From the NCBI RefSeq assembly GCF_004331255.1, contig NZ_SJOF01000017.1, forward strand, positions 1 to 64,000: a stretch of DNA of 64,000 nt, given 5' to 3'. Source of the stretch: Acinetobacter sp. ANC 4173 (GTDB lineage: Bacteria > Pseudomonadota > Gammaproteobacteria > Pseudomonadales > Moraxellaceae). Positions within the stretch are counted from its first letter, which is position 1, and the number at the start of each line of letters is the position of its first letter. The notes beneath the pieces were generated by a model that saw nothing but the letters and a program-made list of their open reading frames with translations, ran no database searches and had not been told where the DNA came from. The position numbers and the translations under genes were made by a program. Below are positions 20,172 to 29,785 of this stretch, one piece after another.

Positions 20172-20708
20172 TTACGCAAGAAGACGAGTCCGCATTTTTT
20201 CAAGCTTGTTAAGCGCAGAGTCATCTATCACTTGGTCGCCTGCACGAATAACAACACCAGCAATAAGCTCTGGTTTAACTTCTACAGTCACATTTACCGC
20301 AGCTTCGAATTTTTTCTCTAAAGCATGTGCAAGTAATTGTTCTTGTACAGAAGTCATAGGGAATGCAGATTCAATCACCACATCCACCGTATTGTTATTC
20401 TGTGATTTGAGCTGTTCATATTCCGCAGAAATTTCAGGAAGAAGTACCAAACGGTTATTTTCAGCAAGCAATGTCAAAAAGTTTGACACTGCTGCAGTTT
20501 GGTCTTCGCCTAATACCTTTGCAAAAAGACTTACCTGCTCAGCAGGAGTAAGCTCAGGGCGAGTTAAGAAAGCTGAAAATGCTTCGTCTTGCACCGCAGC
20601 ACTGAGCAAGTTCAATGCAGATGACCAAGAGTCAGTTGCATTTTGCTCAGAAGCATAAGCAAATGCTGCCTTAGCGTATGGGCGTGCCAACGTCAAGAGT
20701 TCAGCCAT
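20172..20708 (-). CDS. atpH: ATP synthase delta subunit
   Basis: Stator protein linking F1 to the b subunits, 178 residues. N-terminal domain starts [19 protein letters not shown]; the C-terminal OSCP/delta signature is [23 protein letters not shown] near 145-165. It follows atpF by 12 bp in the operon. Confidence 0.97.
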   Translation of the reverse strand: MAELLTLARPYAKAAFAYASEQNATDSWSSALNLLSAAVQDEAFSAFLTRPELTPAEQVSLFAKVLGEDQTAAVSNFLTLLAENNRLVLLPEISAEYEQLKSQNNNTVDVVIESAFPMTSVQEQLLAHALEKKFEAAVNVTVEVKPELIAGVVIRAGDQVIDDSALNKLEKMRTRLLA

Positions 20709-20720
20709 AATCCGCCTCTC

Positions 20721-21191
20721 TTAAAGTTTAGCAGCCAGCTGAGTCAGCATGGCATTGTGAGCTTCTGCATCAACTTGCTGGCTCAGGATTTTCTCTGCAC
20801 CAGTAACTGCCAAAGCAGCAACTTGTTGACGTAATTCTTCGCGAGCAGAATTGATTTCAGTATCAACAGCTTCTTTCGCTTGTTGACGAATACGCTCACC
20901 TTCAGCCGCAGCTTGAGTACGCGCTTCTTCTACCAATTGTGCACCACGACGGTTCGCTTGTTCGATCAATTGAGCCGCTTGTGCTTTCGCTGCGTCTAAT
21001 TCAGCTTTCACTTGAGCTTGCGCATCCGCAAGATCAGCTTTTGCTTTTTCAGCAGCGTTTAAGCCATCAGCAATTTTACGCTGACGCTCACTAATCGCAT
21101 TGATTAGTGGTGGCCATACGAATTTCATACAGAATGCGACAAACATCGCAAATGCAATCGCTTGACCAATCAATGTGAGGTTGATATTCAT
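20721..21191 (-). CDS. atpF: ATP synthase b subunit
   Basis: Peripheral stalk, 156 residues: one N-terminal membrane helix (about 5-27) followed by a long Ala/Glu/Lys/Gln-rich coiled coil. The start is the ATG at 21191 ([10 protein letters not shown]) preceded by TTGAGG; a TTG further upstream in frame is not used here. Lies between atpE and atpH. Confidence 0.97.
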   Translation of the reverse strand: MNINLTLIGQAIAFAMFVAFCMKFVWPPLINAISERQRKIADGLNAAEKAKADLADAQAQVKAELDAAKAQAAQLIEQANRRGAQLVEEARTQAAAEGERIRQQAKEAVDTEINSAREELRQQVAALAVTGAEKILSQQVDAEAHNAMLTQLAAKL

Positions 21192-21231
21192 TTCGCTATT
21201 CCTCAATAGTTTAATTTAGGAATTAAGCTGA

Positions 21232-21486
<255 letters not shown>

Positions 21487-21563
21487 TCAGAGGTTAGGTT
21501 TATACCAAATTAAAGTAAAAAAATTTTTAAGCCCAACCATCCGTTGATAGTTAGGCAGTACCA

Positions 21564-22442
<879 letters not shown>

Positions 22443-22541
22443 TCACACCTGGTCAATGTCAAATACAAATAGAGTAAGCGAATATCGCATGCTGCGTGAT
22501 ATCTCGCTTATCTCCAAAAAAACTTTTCAATTTAGCTGCGC

Positions 22542-22940
22542 TTAAACTCGTTTTTGTAGACGTGACACCCAAAAAGGAGCGACCCACGACATGGTTTGAA
22601 CGAGGATAAAACCACAAAACAACGCCCCCGGAGATAACGGTTGGACATTGCTTAAAATTAAAATAAATCCGACGATCACAATCGTAAACTTGCCCATCAT
22701 CCCTCGGTACATATTTGCAAGTACCTGTTTGGATGCTCTCGCTCCTGCAGCTCGAAACGACTGCCATGAAAAATAACAACTTGCTAGCCAGCAAACACCC
22801 GCACCAAGTGCGGCACTTAAAGCTGCCGTTGTATCTTTCACAACCCACGCCAACAAGGCTGACACAGGAATCATAAATGCTTGCAAGATGACTAATGCTT
22901 TCGCTAATCGTCGATCAATCATGCGACTAGTTCGGCTCAT
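22542..22940 (-). CDS. atpI: ATP synthase subunit I
   Basis: A small protein of 132 residues with four membrane segments, first gene of the atp operon. AtpI helps assembly of the c-ring and may affect Mg uptake; it is not part of the finished enzyme. The call rests on its position, size and topology and on the short basic N-terminus MSRTSRMIDRR. A promoter lies about 65 bp upstream. Confidence 0.9.
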   Translation of the reverse strand: MSRTSRMIDRRLAKALVILQAFMIPVSALLAWVVKDTTAALSAALGAGVCWLASCYFSWQSFRAAGARASKQVLANMYRGMMGKFTIVIVGFILILSNVQPLSPGALFCGFILVQTMSWVAPFWVSRLQKRV

Positions 22941-23004
22941 TATTTATTCACTCACAGCATAAATGCTTGACAAGTTTAACTGATGATCGTTTTTAATCGC
23001 AGGC

Positions 23005-23033
23005 ATTATAGAGTTACACCCCTGAACATGCAA
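23005..23033 (-). promoter_or_regulatory. Promoter of the ATP synthase operon
   Basis: On the minus strand, TTGCAT (23028-23033), 17 bases, TATAAT (23005-23010). A consensus -10 with optimal spacing, 65 bases before the atpI start and pointing into the operon. A housekeeping sigma-70 promoter is the simplest reading. Confidence 0.8.
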
Positions 23034-23110
23034 TCATTTCCCGACCTAAGTCGAGTTTTTTTCAATACGATAACGGTTCAGCGGTTGCTTAAATATTGAT
23101 TATTTTCACT

Positions 23111-23950
23111 TCATTGGCGCGCAGTTAATACACAATTTTTGACTTGTTGCGCCAAGTCTGACCATGCAGAAATGAAGTTATTTTCCGCTGTTAAACTTTC
23201 GTCAACTGCCTGAAACACAATAGGCTGAAGTTTTTGATACTGATTGGCACTGGCATGGGCTTCTGCCAGTAAGCACATTTTCTTTTGCCCACGATGATCG
23301 TTCAAATATTTGATTTGTGCCAAGGTTGGCGCAATATGTGGATCATCAGTCATTGATCCCGCAAGCTTCAAATGTAATGGACGTTCCAAGTACTGATAAG
23401 CATCGTGATAAGCCCAATACGGTTGTGCTGCCCCTTGGTTTTGGAATTTCTGTGCTGTACTAAACATCTGCTTGGCAAATGCTTGTGCATTATGCCAATA
23501 CTTATCACGGTATTGAGGTTGTTGCTGTGAACGCAAGGCTGCAATAAAGAAACCGATACGCACTGCATTGTTTGGATCTAACCACACATGGGTATCGACC
23601 GTATTGGCTAAAGGCGCCCCTCGAGTACTGCGTTGTGGCAACGTTTTGACCAAGCCAGAAGACAAGATAGAAGCCGCTTTAGGATTATTGTGTAGCAGTT
23701 TATCCAGTGGTGCTTCGTGGGCTTTACCGAGCCAAATCACCAATCCAGCGTCTTGTATCGCCTTTCGATGTGCGGGTGTTAAAGACACATCATGTCCAGT
23801 TTGATTTTCCAAAAGTAAAACTGGTTGTTCTATTCCCTTGGTGACTTCTTGTGCAATCAAATATAATGGATGCGTTGAAACAACAAGACTTTGAGTCCAC
23901 CCCACAGTACTTAGAATGGACAGTAAACAAAAAGCAAATAGACGAGACAT
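23111..23950 (-). CDS. znuA: Zinc ABC transporter substrate-binding protein
   Basis: Periplasmic zinc receptor of 279 residues in the cluster A-I family. The signal peptide ends near TVGWTQS. Conserved pieces: STHPLYLIAQEV, the first metal His region TGHDVSLTPAHR, DTHVWLDPNNA with a ligand His, YWAYHDAYQYLE, and a final Cys pair (CLLAEAH and QVKNCVL). The long His-rich loop of enterobacterial ZnuA is absent; a short one is normal in this group. It is divergent from zur with a Zur box between them, so it is repressed when zinc is sufficient. Confidence 0.93.
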   Translation of the reverse strand: MSRLFAFCLLSILSTVGWTQSLVVSTHPLYLIAQEVTKGIEQPVLLLENQTGHDVSLTPAHRKAIQDAGLVIWLGKAHEAPLDKLLHNNPKAASILSSGLVKTLPQRSTRGAPLANTVDTHVWLDPNNAVRIGFFIAALRSQQQPQYRDKYWHNAQAFAKQMFSTAQKFQNQGAAQPYWAYHDAYQYLERPLHLKLAGSMTDDPHIAPTLAQIKYLNDHRGQKKMCLLAEAHASANQYQKLQPIVFQAVDESLTAENNFISAWSDLAQQVKNCVLTARQ

Positions 23951-23977
23951 GATTACACAGCACTAAATTTTATCTAG

Positions 23978-23992
23978 TGTTATAATATAACA
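23978..23992. promoter_or_regulatory. Zur box between znuA and zur
   Basis: A perfect 7-1-7 palindrome, TGTTATAATATAACA, identical to the core of the known gammaproteobacterial Zur operator. It lies 27 bases before znuA and about 97 bases before the zur start and overlaps a TATAAT-like -10. Zinc-loaded Zur bound here would silence znuA and probably zur-znuCB. Confidence 0.88.
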
Positions 23993-24088
23993 ATTCAACA
24001 AAAATACCTACGTCTAATCGTAACTTAAAGCCGTTCATGTTAAAATTTAATGTCAATTCTTCTATTTCAAGCCCGAACTGAGGTTGCT

Positions 24089-24586
24089 ATGAGCTTATGT
24101 TCGCATGAACACCACAATGCATTACATGGCGTACATGATCATCATAATGTCGCAACACGCCTTGCTGAAGCAGAAAGTCTCTGTGCAGCCACTGGAGCGC
24201 GCTTAACCCCACTTCGTAAAGAAGTGCTCGAACTGATTTTGACTGCGCATGGTCCAATGGGGGCTTATGATTTACTCGCCAAGATTAAAAGTGAATCAGA
24301 TCGCCCTGCTGCACCACCGACCGTTTATCGTACGCTTGATTTCTTATTGGAAAAGGGACTCATTCATCGTCTAACTTCGATTAATGCCTATATTCCCTGC
24401 TGCCATCCTCGCGAAGGTCATCAAGCCGCATTTTTAATTTGCACAGAATGTCATATTGTGAAAGAAGCATCTTCCGAAGGTCTATTACAACAATTAGATG
24501 CGCTTGCCACTTCTGATCATTTCACTGCACAACACAGCATTATTGAGATTTCTGGAAAATGTCAGAATTGCAGCCAAGCGAATTAA
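24089..24586 (+). CDS. zur: Zinc uptake regulator Zur (Fur family)
   Basis: Repressor of zinc uptake, 165 residues. A His-rich N-terminus (CSHEHHNALHGVHDHH) is followed by a winged helix (LTPLRKEVLELI; PPTVYRTLDFLLEKGLIHRL) and a metal-binding dimer domain with ICTECHIV and CQNC, the structural-zinc Cys pairs. The ATG at 24089 is chosen because GAGG lies 5 bases upstream; an ATG at 24050 lacks a site. The end of zur overlaps znuC by 28 bases, so zur-znuC-znuB is one operon. Confidence 0.93.
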   Translation: MSLCSHEHHNALHGVHDHHNVATRLAEAESLCAATGARLTPLRKEVLELILTAHGPMGAYDLLAKIKSESDRPAAPPTVYRTLDFLLEKGLIHRLTSINAYIPCCHPREGHQAAFLICTECHIVKEASSEGLLQQLDALATSDHFTAQHSIIEISGKCQNCSQAN

Positions 24587-25350
24587 GCACTCCGACACTG
24601 ATTGCCTTAGAACAAATTAGTGTCCGTATCGATAACCGTGACATTCTGAAACAGATTGACTTTTCGATCCACGAACAAGAAATTGTTACCTTAATTGGCC
24701 CCAACGGCGCGGGGAAATCAACCCTAATCAAAGTACTACTAGGCATTTTAAAACCCAATGCTGGACAAGTATCGTCTACACGAAAACTCAAATTTTCTTA
24801 TGTACCACAAAAGTTTAACCCATCGCACAGCCTACCCTTACGTGTGAAAGACTTACTTGATTTAGAGTCCTGCCCTGCTGCAATTAAACAAGAAATTATT
24901 CAAGATACAGGCATTGCCAAACTGCAAGATTCTAAAGTACAACAGCTGTCTGGTGGCGAACGACAACGCGTATTATTGGCGCGGGCCTTGCTGCGCCAGC
25001 CTGACCTTTTAGTCCTCGATGAACCCATGCAAGGGCTTGATATTCAGTCTGAAGCTGAACTATATGATTACGTACGCAGCCTGCCTGAAAAATATGATTG
25101 TGCGGTATTGATGGTTTCTCATGATTTACAATGGGTGATGCAAGGCACACAACGGGTGGTCTGCTTGAATAAACATATTTGTTGTAGCGGCTTACCTGAA
25201 AATATTCAACAGCATCCAGAATACCAAGCCATTTTTGGCACCAACCGTGTGTTCTATCAACATCATCATGATCATTGTGCTCACGGAGACAGTGCCACAG
25301 CCTGCCAACATGATCCTCGCCCTCATATTCACCCTGAACCGGAAGCCTAA
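24559..25350 (+). CDS. znuC: Zinc ABC transporter ATP-binding protein
   Basis: A 263-residue ATPase. Walker A GPNGAGKST near residue 53, ABC signature LSGGERQRV near 132, Walker B LLVLDEPMQGLD near 152, and the switch His in MVSHDLQWV. The C-terminal tail is rich in His and Cys (HHHDHCAHGDSATACQHD), common in ZnuC and probably zinc-binding. It starts within zur and ends 3 bases before znuB. Confidence 0.95.
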   Translation: MSELQPSELSTPTLIALEQISVRIDNRDILKQIDFSIHEQEIVTLIGPNGAGKSTLIKVLLGILKPNAGQVSSTRKLKFSYVPQKFNPSHSLPLRVKDLLDLESCPAAIKQEIIQDTGIAKLQDSKVQQLSGGERQRVLLARALLRQPDLLVLDEPMQGLDIQSEAELYDYVRSLPEKYDCAVLMVSHDLQWVMQGTQRVVCLNKHICCSGLPENIQQHPEYQAIFGTNRVFYQHHHDHCAHGDSATACQHDPRPHIHPEPEA

Positions 25351-25353
25351 TAG

Positions 25354-26154
25354 ATGTTGGAATGGTTAGATCTACTGCTGCCTGCTTGGACGATGGGGAC
25401 ATTATTGGTGTTCTTAACCGCACCTTTGGGCTGTTTGATGCTTTGGCGTCGTATGTCATTCTTTGCTGATACCATGGCGCATGGCACTTTATTGGGTGTT
25501 GCGATTGCAGGAGCACTCAGCCTACCGTTTTGGGTCGGCGTCACATTCTTGGCATTTATGTTGGTCGCTATTTTATGGGTACTGCATGATCCACGCTTAC
25601 CCAATGATGCTTTGTTAGCCCTCTGTTCGGCCACTTTGCTGTGTGCAGGCTTAATGTTGATTCAACATTTACCGAGTTTAAGACCTGAATTACTCAGCTA
25701 TTTATTTGGTGACTTGCTCACAATTGCTTGGTCTGATTTACCCATGTTTGCAATTGTGATTGCACTGGCACTTGCAGTACTGTTCAAATACTGGAAAGCC
25801 CAAATTCAAATTGCGATTGATCCCGACATTGCCATTAGTGAAGGCGTGAATGCGAAATGGCAACGTTTAGTATTTATGCTACTGCTTGCTGTATTTACCG
25901 TTTTGGCATTGCGCGCCGTGGGTTCACTCTTAATGGGAGCGCTTTTGGTGATTCCAGCACTTACTGCTCGTCTACTCGCACATTCCCCTAAACAAATGGT
26001 GATTTGGGCTTTTATTGCAGCTCAATTTGGCGTCAGTGTAGGTCTATGGTCAAGTGCCGCACTCAATACCCCAACCGGTCTCAGCATCGTGCTGTGTATG
26101 GCATTGGTTTTTGCGCTGATTTTTGCAGTTCAAAAAGTGAGAAAAATGGCTTAA
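25354..26154 (+). CDS. znuB: Zinc ABC transporter permease
   Basis: A 266-residue inner-membrane protein with about eight helices, ABC-3 family. Typical parts are RRMSFFADTMAHGTLLGVA near 30-50 and RAVGSLLMGALLVIPALTARLLA near 190, the region that contacts the ATPase. Last gene of zur-znuCB. It converges on a LysE gene 37 bp away with no clear terminator in the gap. Confidence 0.94.
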   Translation: MLEWLDLLLPAWTMGTLLVFLTAPLGCLMLWRRMSFFADTMAHGTLLGVAIAGALSLPFWVGVTFLAFMLVAILWVLHDPRLPNDALLALCSATLLCAGLMLIQHLPSLRPELLSYLFGDLLTIAWSDLPMFAIVIALALAVLFKYWKAQIQIAIDPDIAISEGVNAKWQRLVFMLLLAVFTVLALRAVGSLLMGALLVIPALTARLLAHSPKQMVIWAFIAAQFGVSVGLWSSAALNTPTGLSIVLCMALVFALIFAVQKVRKMA

Positions 26155-26191
26155 TCCATCATCTTTCATAAATAATCTTGATCGTTGTCTA

Positions 26192-26821
26192 TTATTGATG
26201 TACCAAACTTAAAAGTCCCGCAGCACAACTAAATAGCACAGCAAAAGTACGATTCATGTATTTTTGCTGTTTTGGGGATTTCAACAGTTTCAACACCTTT
26301 GCCGCTAAACCTGTATAGCCCGCCATCACAATCAGGTCGATACTGATCATGGTCACGGCCATCATTACATACTGAATCCACTGTGGCTTAGACAAGTCTA
26401 AGAACTGGGGCAATACCGCCAATAAAAATACAATTGCCTTTGGGTTACTCATATTGACCAAAAAACCATAACTCACCAGTTTGGGAATCGATTTTATTGC
26501 TTGTTGTTCTTGCTCAATTTGAATGGACTGTACTGGTGCCTTCCACTGCAAGTAAGCCAAATACAATAAGTAGCCCACACCAAACCACTTCACCAGCAGA
26601 AAAGCCCAAGGCGTTGTGGCAAAAAGCACTCCGACCCCAGCGGCAACAATCCCAATTTGTACCAGCAATGCCAGTTGCAAACCAATCGCATTCCAGTAAC
26701 CACGTCGAAATCCATAGTTTAAACCACTCGACATCGAGGCAATTGCCCCTGCTCCAGGTGAAACACTAATCACCCAGCATGCCAACATAAACGCCATCCA
26801 AACTTGAAAAGACATCGTCAC
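26192..26821 (-). CDS. LysE-family amino-acid exporter
   Basis: A 209-residue membrane protein with six predicted helices. The N-terminal motif VSPGAGAIASMSSGLNYGFRRGYWNAIG and the middle VNMSNPKAIVFLLAVLPQF are the LysE/RhtB family markers. Substrate unknown; homoserine, threonine and lysine are typical. A second LysE-type gene lies at 50336-50926, but the two are only distant relatives. Confidence 0.88.
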   Translation of the reverse strand: MTMSFQVWMAFMLACWVISVSPGAGAIASMSSGLNYGFRRGYWNAIGLQLALLVQIGIVAAGVGVLFATTPWAFLLVKWFGVGYLLYLAYLQWKAPVQSIQIEQEQQAIKSIPKLVSYGFLVNMSNPKAIVFLLAVLPQFLDLSKPQWIQYVMMAVTMISIDLIVMAGYTGLAAKVLKLLKSPKQQKYMNRTFAVLFSCAAGLLSLVHQ

Positions 26822-26978
26822 ACCACCTCAAAAAGACCGGTCATTATATGACTTTTCACACATTAAATGTGCTGCGAAGTTCTTACCCAAGAATAATACT
26901 GTTTAGGCTATTCAGCTATGCATGGATCAGGCACAATAAACCCAGCCACACATTGAATAAAAATCAAAGGAGCTATAA

Positions 26979-27899
26979 ATGACCGCACAATCCGTAATTT
27001 TACCCTTACCTTCAGATCATGCCCGCTTTATCGTATTACGTTTAAAAGATTTAACGTTACCTGAACTGAAAGAAAAGATCGAAGATTTACTGGACACGCG
27101 AGATCGTTTAATTACCCAACATCCCAATGCAGAAATTAAGACTGCGATTGCCTTTGGCCCTGAACTTTGGGCAAAACTTTATGCGCAATCTCCTGAGGGA
27201 TTCAAGCCACTTGACCCAATTCAGGGTGCTTTTGAAATGCCCGCTGTACCTGCAGATGTGCTGATTCACATTGCCTCGCAACGTAGCGACATCTGTTTTA
27301 CTCTCAGCCAAGCCTTTTTCGATAGAATTCAAGATAAAGTCGAGGTTTTGGATGAACGTGTGTGTTTTCGCTATTTTGATGGGCGCGATTTAACAGGCTT
27401 TATTGATGGCACTGAAAACCCACAATTTCCTGATGATCGTGCAGAAACAGCTCTTTTAGCAGAAGATGCAGGCATTTTTGCAGATGGTTCTTTTGTATTT
27501 GCACAGCGCTATATACACGATTTAGATAAATGGAAACATCTAAAAGTCGATGCACAAGAAAATGTCATGGGTCGTTCGAAACTAGAAAGCATTGAAATGG
27601 ATGATGATGTCAAACCAGAAAATGCTCATATTGCACGTGTCGTGATTGAAGATGATAAAGGTGAAGAAATGGAAATTTTGCGCCATTCTTTACCTTATGG
27701 TGACGGTAACGGTGAGCAAGGCCTGTTCTTTATTGCTTATACCAAAAACCTTGGCATCATTGATGACATGTTAGAGCACATGTTTGGCACAACGGGTGAT
27801 GGCATTCATGACCGTTTACTGCATTTTGTGACCGCAGTAGATGGTGCTTACTTCTTTGCTCCAAGCGAGGAGTTATTGGAAGAGGTTTTGGAGAATTAA
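26979..27899 (+). CDS. Dye-decolourising (DyP-type) haem peroxidase
   Basis: A 306-residue haem peroxidase of the cytoplasmic DyP type, with no signal peptide. The family motif FIDGTENP (GxxDG, catalytic Asp) is near residue 143. The proximal haem His is likely in ENAHIARVV (about 215) and the essential Arg in the ILRHSLPYGDG stretch. AAAGGAG stands about 8 bases before ATG. It is a single gene; no encapsulin is next to it and the C-terminus has no clear encapsulin-targeting tail. Physiological substrate unknown. Confidence 0.92.
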   Translation: MTAQSVILPLPSDHARFIVLRLKDLTLPELKEKIEDLLDTRDRLITQHPNAEIKTAIAFGPELWAKLYAQSPEGFKPLDPIQGAFEMPAVPADVLIHIASQRSDICFTLSQAFFDRIQDKVEVLDERVCFRYFDGRDLTGFIDGTENPQFPDDRAETALLAEDAGIFADGSFVFAQRYIHDLDKWKHLKVDAQENVMGRSKLESIEMDDDVKPENAHIARVVIEDDKGEEMEILRHSLPYGDGNGEQGLFFIAYTKNLGIIDDMLEHMFGTTGDGIHDRLLHFVTAVDGAYFFAPSEELLEEVLEN

Positions 27900-27911
27900 C
27901 TAAAAAATTAT

Positions 27912-27941
27912 GAATAAGCAGCTTATTTCTGCTGCTTATTC
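27912..27941 (+). terminator. Hairpin after the DyP gene
   Basis: A 10-bp perfect stem GAATAAGCAG / CTGCTTATTC begins 13 bases past the stop. The tail is only weakly T-rich further down, so termination may rely on the stem. Confidence 0.6.
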
Positions 27942-28052
27942 AAAAGCCAATATCATTTTTGATTATATTTTTCAATACAATAAGTAAATACCGATTTTAA
28001 AGTCAAAATTATTTACATTTAAATTATTAACTTAACCAGAAAAATTTATAAC

Positions 28053-28077
28053 TAATAATAATCTCACATTATTATTA
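28053..28077. other. AT-only hairpin after the last VgrG-island gene
   Basis: Inverted repeat TAATAATAAT / ATTATTATTA with a 5-base loop (28053-28062 with 28068-28077). On the minus strand the sequence further on is T-rich. It may end the island transcript, but its stem is weak. Confidence 0.35.
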
Positions 28078-28091
28078 AAAAAGCTTCTGAG

Positions 28092-28709
28092 TCAATTGAA
28101 TTCTTTAAAATAAACTTTCTTACCATCCGAACACACTCCATAAAAAATTCCATAAAAGTTATCTTTTACAGAAGAGTTATTCAAATAGCTATTGCATTCC
28201 AAAACTAAATCTCCAGCAACTTTCTTAAAAACTATTTTTTGCTTTTGATAATATGGAGCACCTTCATAATTATCATTCAAATAATAGAATCCTGATTTAA
28301 AATTCTTTGATTCAGCTTGTTTAGTTACATATCCATTCTTTATAAAATCAATCCCGCCTAAGGCTAAGTTAATTTTATCAATATTTAAATTCAACTCATT
28401 ATTATTATTTTTATCCACTTTAGCTTCTGCCCATCCAACTTGAACATCTTCACTATAAACATTTTTATAATATAAAGTAAAATTACCATTATTATCTTTT
28501 ATGTAAAATTCATCATATGCAGGATCAAGTCTTTTAAATAGATAATCATCTACTTTTTTTGTAGGTGTAAAATTCTTACATTTTCCTGACTTTTCACAGA
28601 TTCGATATGAAAAATAAAGTTTTGTACTACTTGACTTATATTGAACCGCCTCTGTTGTACATGCATACATCAAACTAATTACAAATAAAAGAAATAATCT
28701 ATTCATCAT
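28092..28709 (-). CDS. Lipoprotein, immunity candidate of the third effector module
   Basis: A 205-residue protein with a signal peptide and lipobox (LMYAC, Cys near residue 17), so it should be anchored in the envelope. The body is rich in Asn, Lys and Tyr, with four further Cys (CEKSGKC, LECN, GVCSDG). I recognise no family. Its ATG overlaps the stop of the preceding remnant (ATGA), the coupling typical of effector-immunity pairs. Very AT-rich, like the rest of the island. An immunity role against a periplasm-acting effector is inferred from position and targeting only. Confidence 0.6.
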   Translation of the reverse strand: MMNRLFLLFVISLMYACTTEAVQYKSSSTKLYFSYRICEKSGKCKNFTPTKKVDDYLFKRLDPAYDEFYIKDNNGNFTLYYKNVYSEDVQVGWAEAKVDKNNNNELNLNIDKINLALGGIDFIKNGYVTKQAESKNFKSGFYYLNDNYEGAPYYQKQKIVFKKVAGDLVLECNSYLNNSSVKDNFYGIFYGVCSDGKKVYFKEFN

Positions 28710-28959
28710 TGCATAATCTCTATGTGCATGGCACCTTCACCTGGTACATCTGCTGAAATAAAACCTGAAATAATTCCATCTTTTAAAGCTTTCTGACAAA
28801 CTGCTTTAAATTTTTTTCCTACACTATTCAAAGTATTTCCTGCCCCAAAACCATTACTGTTCGTACCTAAATCAATGATATTATTTTTCTATATTGCTCT
28901 TCTGAAACGCAATGTTTATAAATTTTTATCCCTTTATTTTTAAAATCAAAAGTCTTCAC
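28706..28959 (-). pseudogene. Effector-tail remnant, frameshifted (third module)
   Basis: A short reading frame of about 84 codons from GTG 28959 to TGA 28706-28708. It is broken by a -1 shift at the T5 run 28883-28887 (A5 on the coding strand): restoring one base joins the part starting MKTFDFKNKG to the part containing DLGTNSNGFGAG and ending AMHIEIMQ. Both halves lack stops and the join is in a homopolymer. The stop overlaps the next ATG (ATGA). The N-terminus lacks a good ribosome site, which suits a displaced C-terminal piece of a bigger protein. Its enzyme class is not recognisable. Confidence 0.45.
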
Positions 28960-29033
28960 TTAATTTATTATCTATAGTTTTGTTTAGTTATAAATTTTAA
29001 ATATAGTTAACAATAATCGATTGCCATTTAGTA

Positions 29034-29062
29034 CCTGACCTTATCGATCATATAAGATCAGG
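29034..29062 (-). other. Hairpin after the second-module lipoprotein
   Basis: An 11-bp stem (29034-29044 with 29052-29062) with one position that is a G-U pair only in minus-strand RNA. There is no T-run after it. It separates the second and third modules and may slow or end transcription. The remaining gap (28960-29033) is AT-rich and shows nothing. Confidence 0.4.
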
Positions 29063-29073
29063 CATCAACACTA

Positions 29074-29595
29074 TTACTCACAATCAGATAAATCAAATCC
29101 TCTTTTTCCTGCATGCATTCCCTGAATTTCTCCATGCACAACATCAAAAAATAAAATATTATTTTTCTGAAAATTATCAGTAACTGTGTAGGTATAATCA
29201 TCTTGAGAATCCCCAGCACCCTCACTTTTCATTTTTTTAATTTTATATCCTTCATAACTCTCATATATCTCTTCCATATTCATACCATTACGAATTTTTT
29301 TGGACGTATATATACTTTTATTTTCATTTTTAATTAATATTTCAACTAGCTCCTGTTTATTAAAATTATATGAAATACCATTATCAAAATCCAAAAAAGC
29401 TGTACAGCTTCCTATTTCACTTTTTTCAATACCTTTTGATGAAAAATTTAAATCTGAATATTCATTACCAAGAATATAAGACTTTCCTTCAAAATTTATT
29501 GAGTTAAAATCCAAGTAATTTTTTTTGTCAGAAATAGCTTTAGAATAGCCACACGCACTCAAAGCTATTGAAAATAAAATAAATATAAATCTCAT
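29074..29595 (-). CDS. Lipoprotein, immunity candidate of the second module
   Basis: About 173 residues starting MRFIFILF, with a lipobox (LSAC). A Met three residues earlier (29604) is an alternative start. The layout resembles the lipoprotein at 29775-30266: a Cys followed by a hydrophobic strand ending ISY, then GMNMEEIYESYEG, then a NNILFFDVVHGEI strand, and a terminal Cys (DLSDCE). The two are probably distant paralogues. It begins one base after the stop of an effector-tail remnant. Immunity function is inference. Confidence 0.6.
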   Translation of the reverse strand: MRFIFILFSIALSACGYSKAISDKKNYLDFNSINFEGKSYILGNEYSDLNFSSKGIEKSEIGSCTAFLDFDNGISYNFNKQELVEILIKNENKSIYTSKKIRNGMNMEEIYESYEGYKIKKMKSEGAGDSQDDYTYTVTDNFQKNNILFFDVVHGEIQGMHAGKRGFDLSDCE

Positions 29596-29596
29596 A

Positions 29597-29743
29597 TCAT
29601 TCATTCTTATTAAATGTTAATGATAAACCTTGTAAATAAAGATGATTATTATGTCTTGGGTTAGTCCATTCACTACACCTAGGGAGTATAATGCTACCAA
29701 AGTTAAGCATAGCGATAACAAAAAAATCACTCATAATACACAT
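29597..29743 (-). pseudogene. Effector-tail remnant with a peptidase-like ending (second module)
   Basis: An open frame of 48 codons from ATG 29743 (or 29734) to TGA 29597-29599, one base before the lipoprotein ATG. It ends with RHNNHLYLQG, which resembles the HxxHxH-type metal-binding end of peptidoglycan metallopeptidases, with Tyr in place of the last His. The intact effector upstream ends in a comparable NNHYHHLHIG. It has no signal peptide and no good ribosome site, so it looks like the last piece of a former effector gene left beside its immunity gene. Confidence 0.45.
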
Positions 29744-29762
29744 TTCAAAAAAATTGATATTT

Positions 29763-29785
29763 AAAAAGATGTTCTCATGAACATC
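29763..29785 (-). terminator. Terminator overlapping the stop codon of the first lipoprotein gene
   Basis: Stem GATGTTC / GAACATC (29768-29774 with 29779-29785) with loop 29775-29778 and TTTTTAAAT after it on the minus strand. The TGA stop (29775-29777) lies in the loop. It closes the vgrG-effector-immunity transcript and cuts off the two remnant modules behind it. Confidence 0.7.

Noticed and set aside
22459..22848. A 129-codon minus-strand ORF overlapping atpI
   Set aside because: Shadow of atpI in another frame; its composition is unlike a natural protein and it has no start signal.
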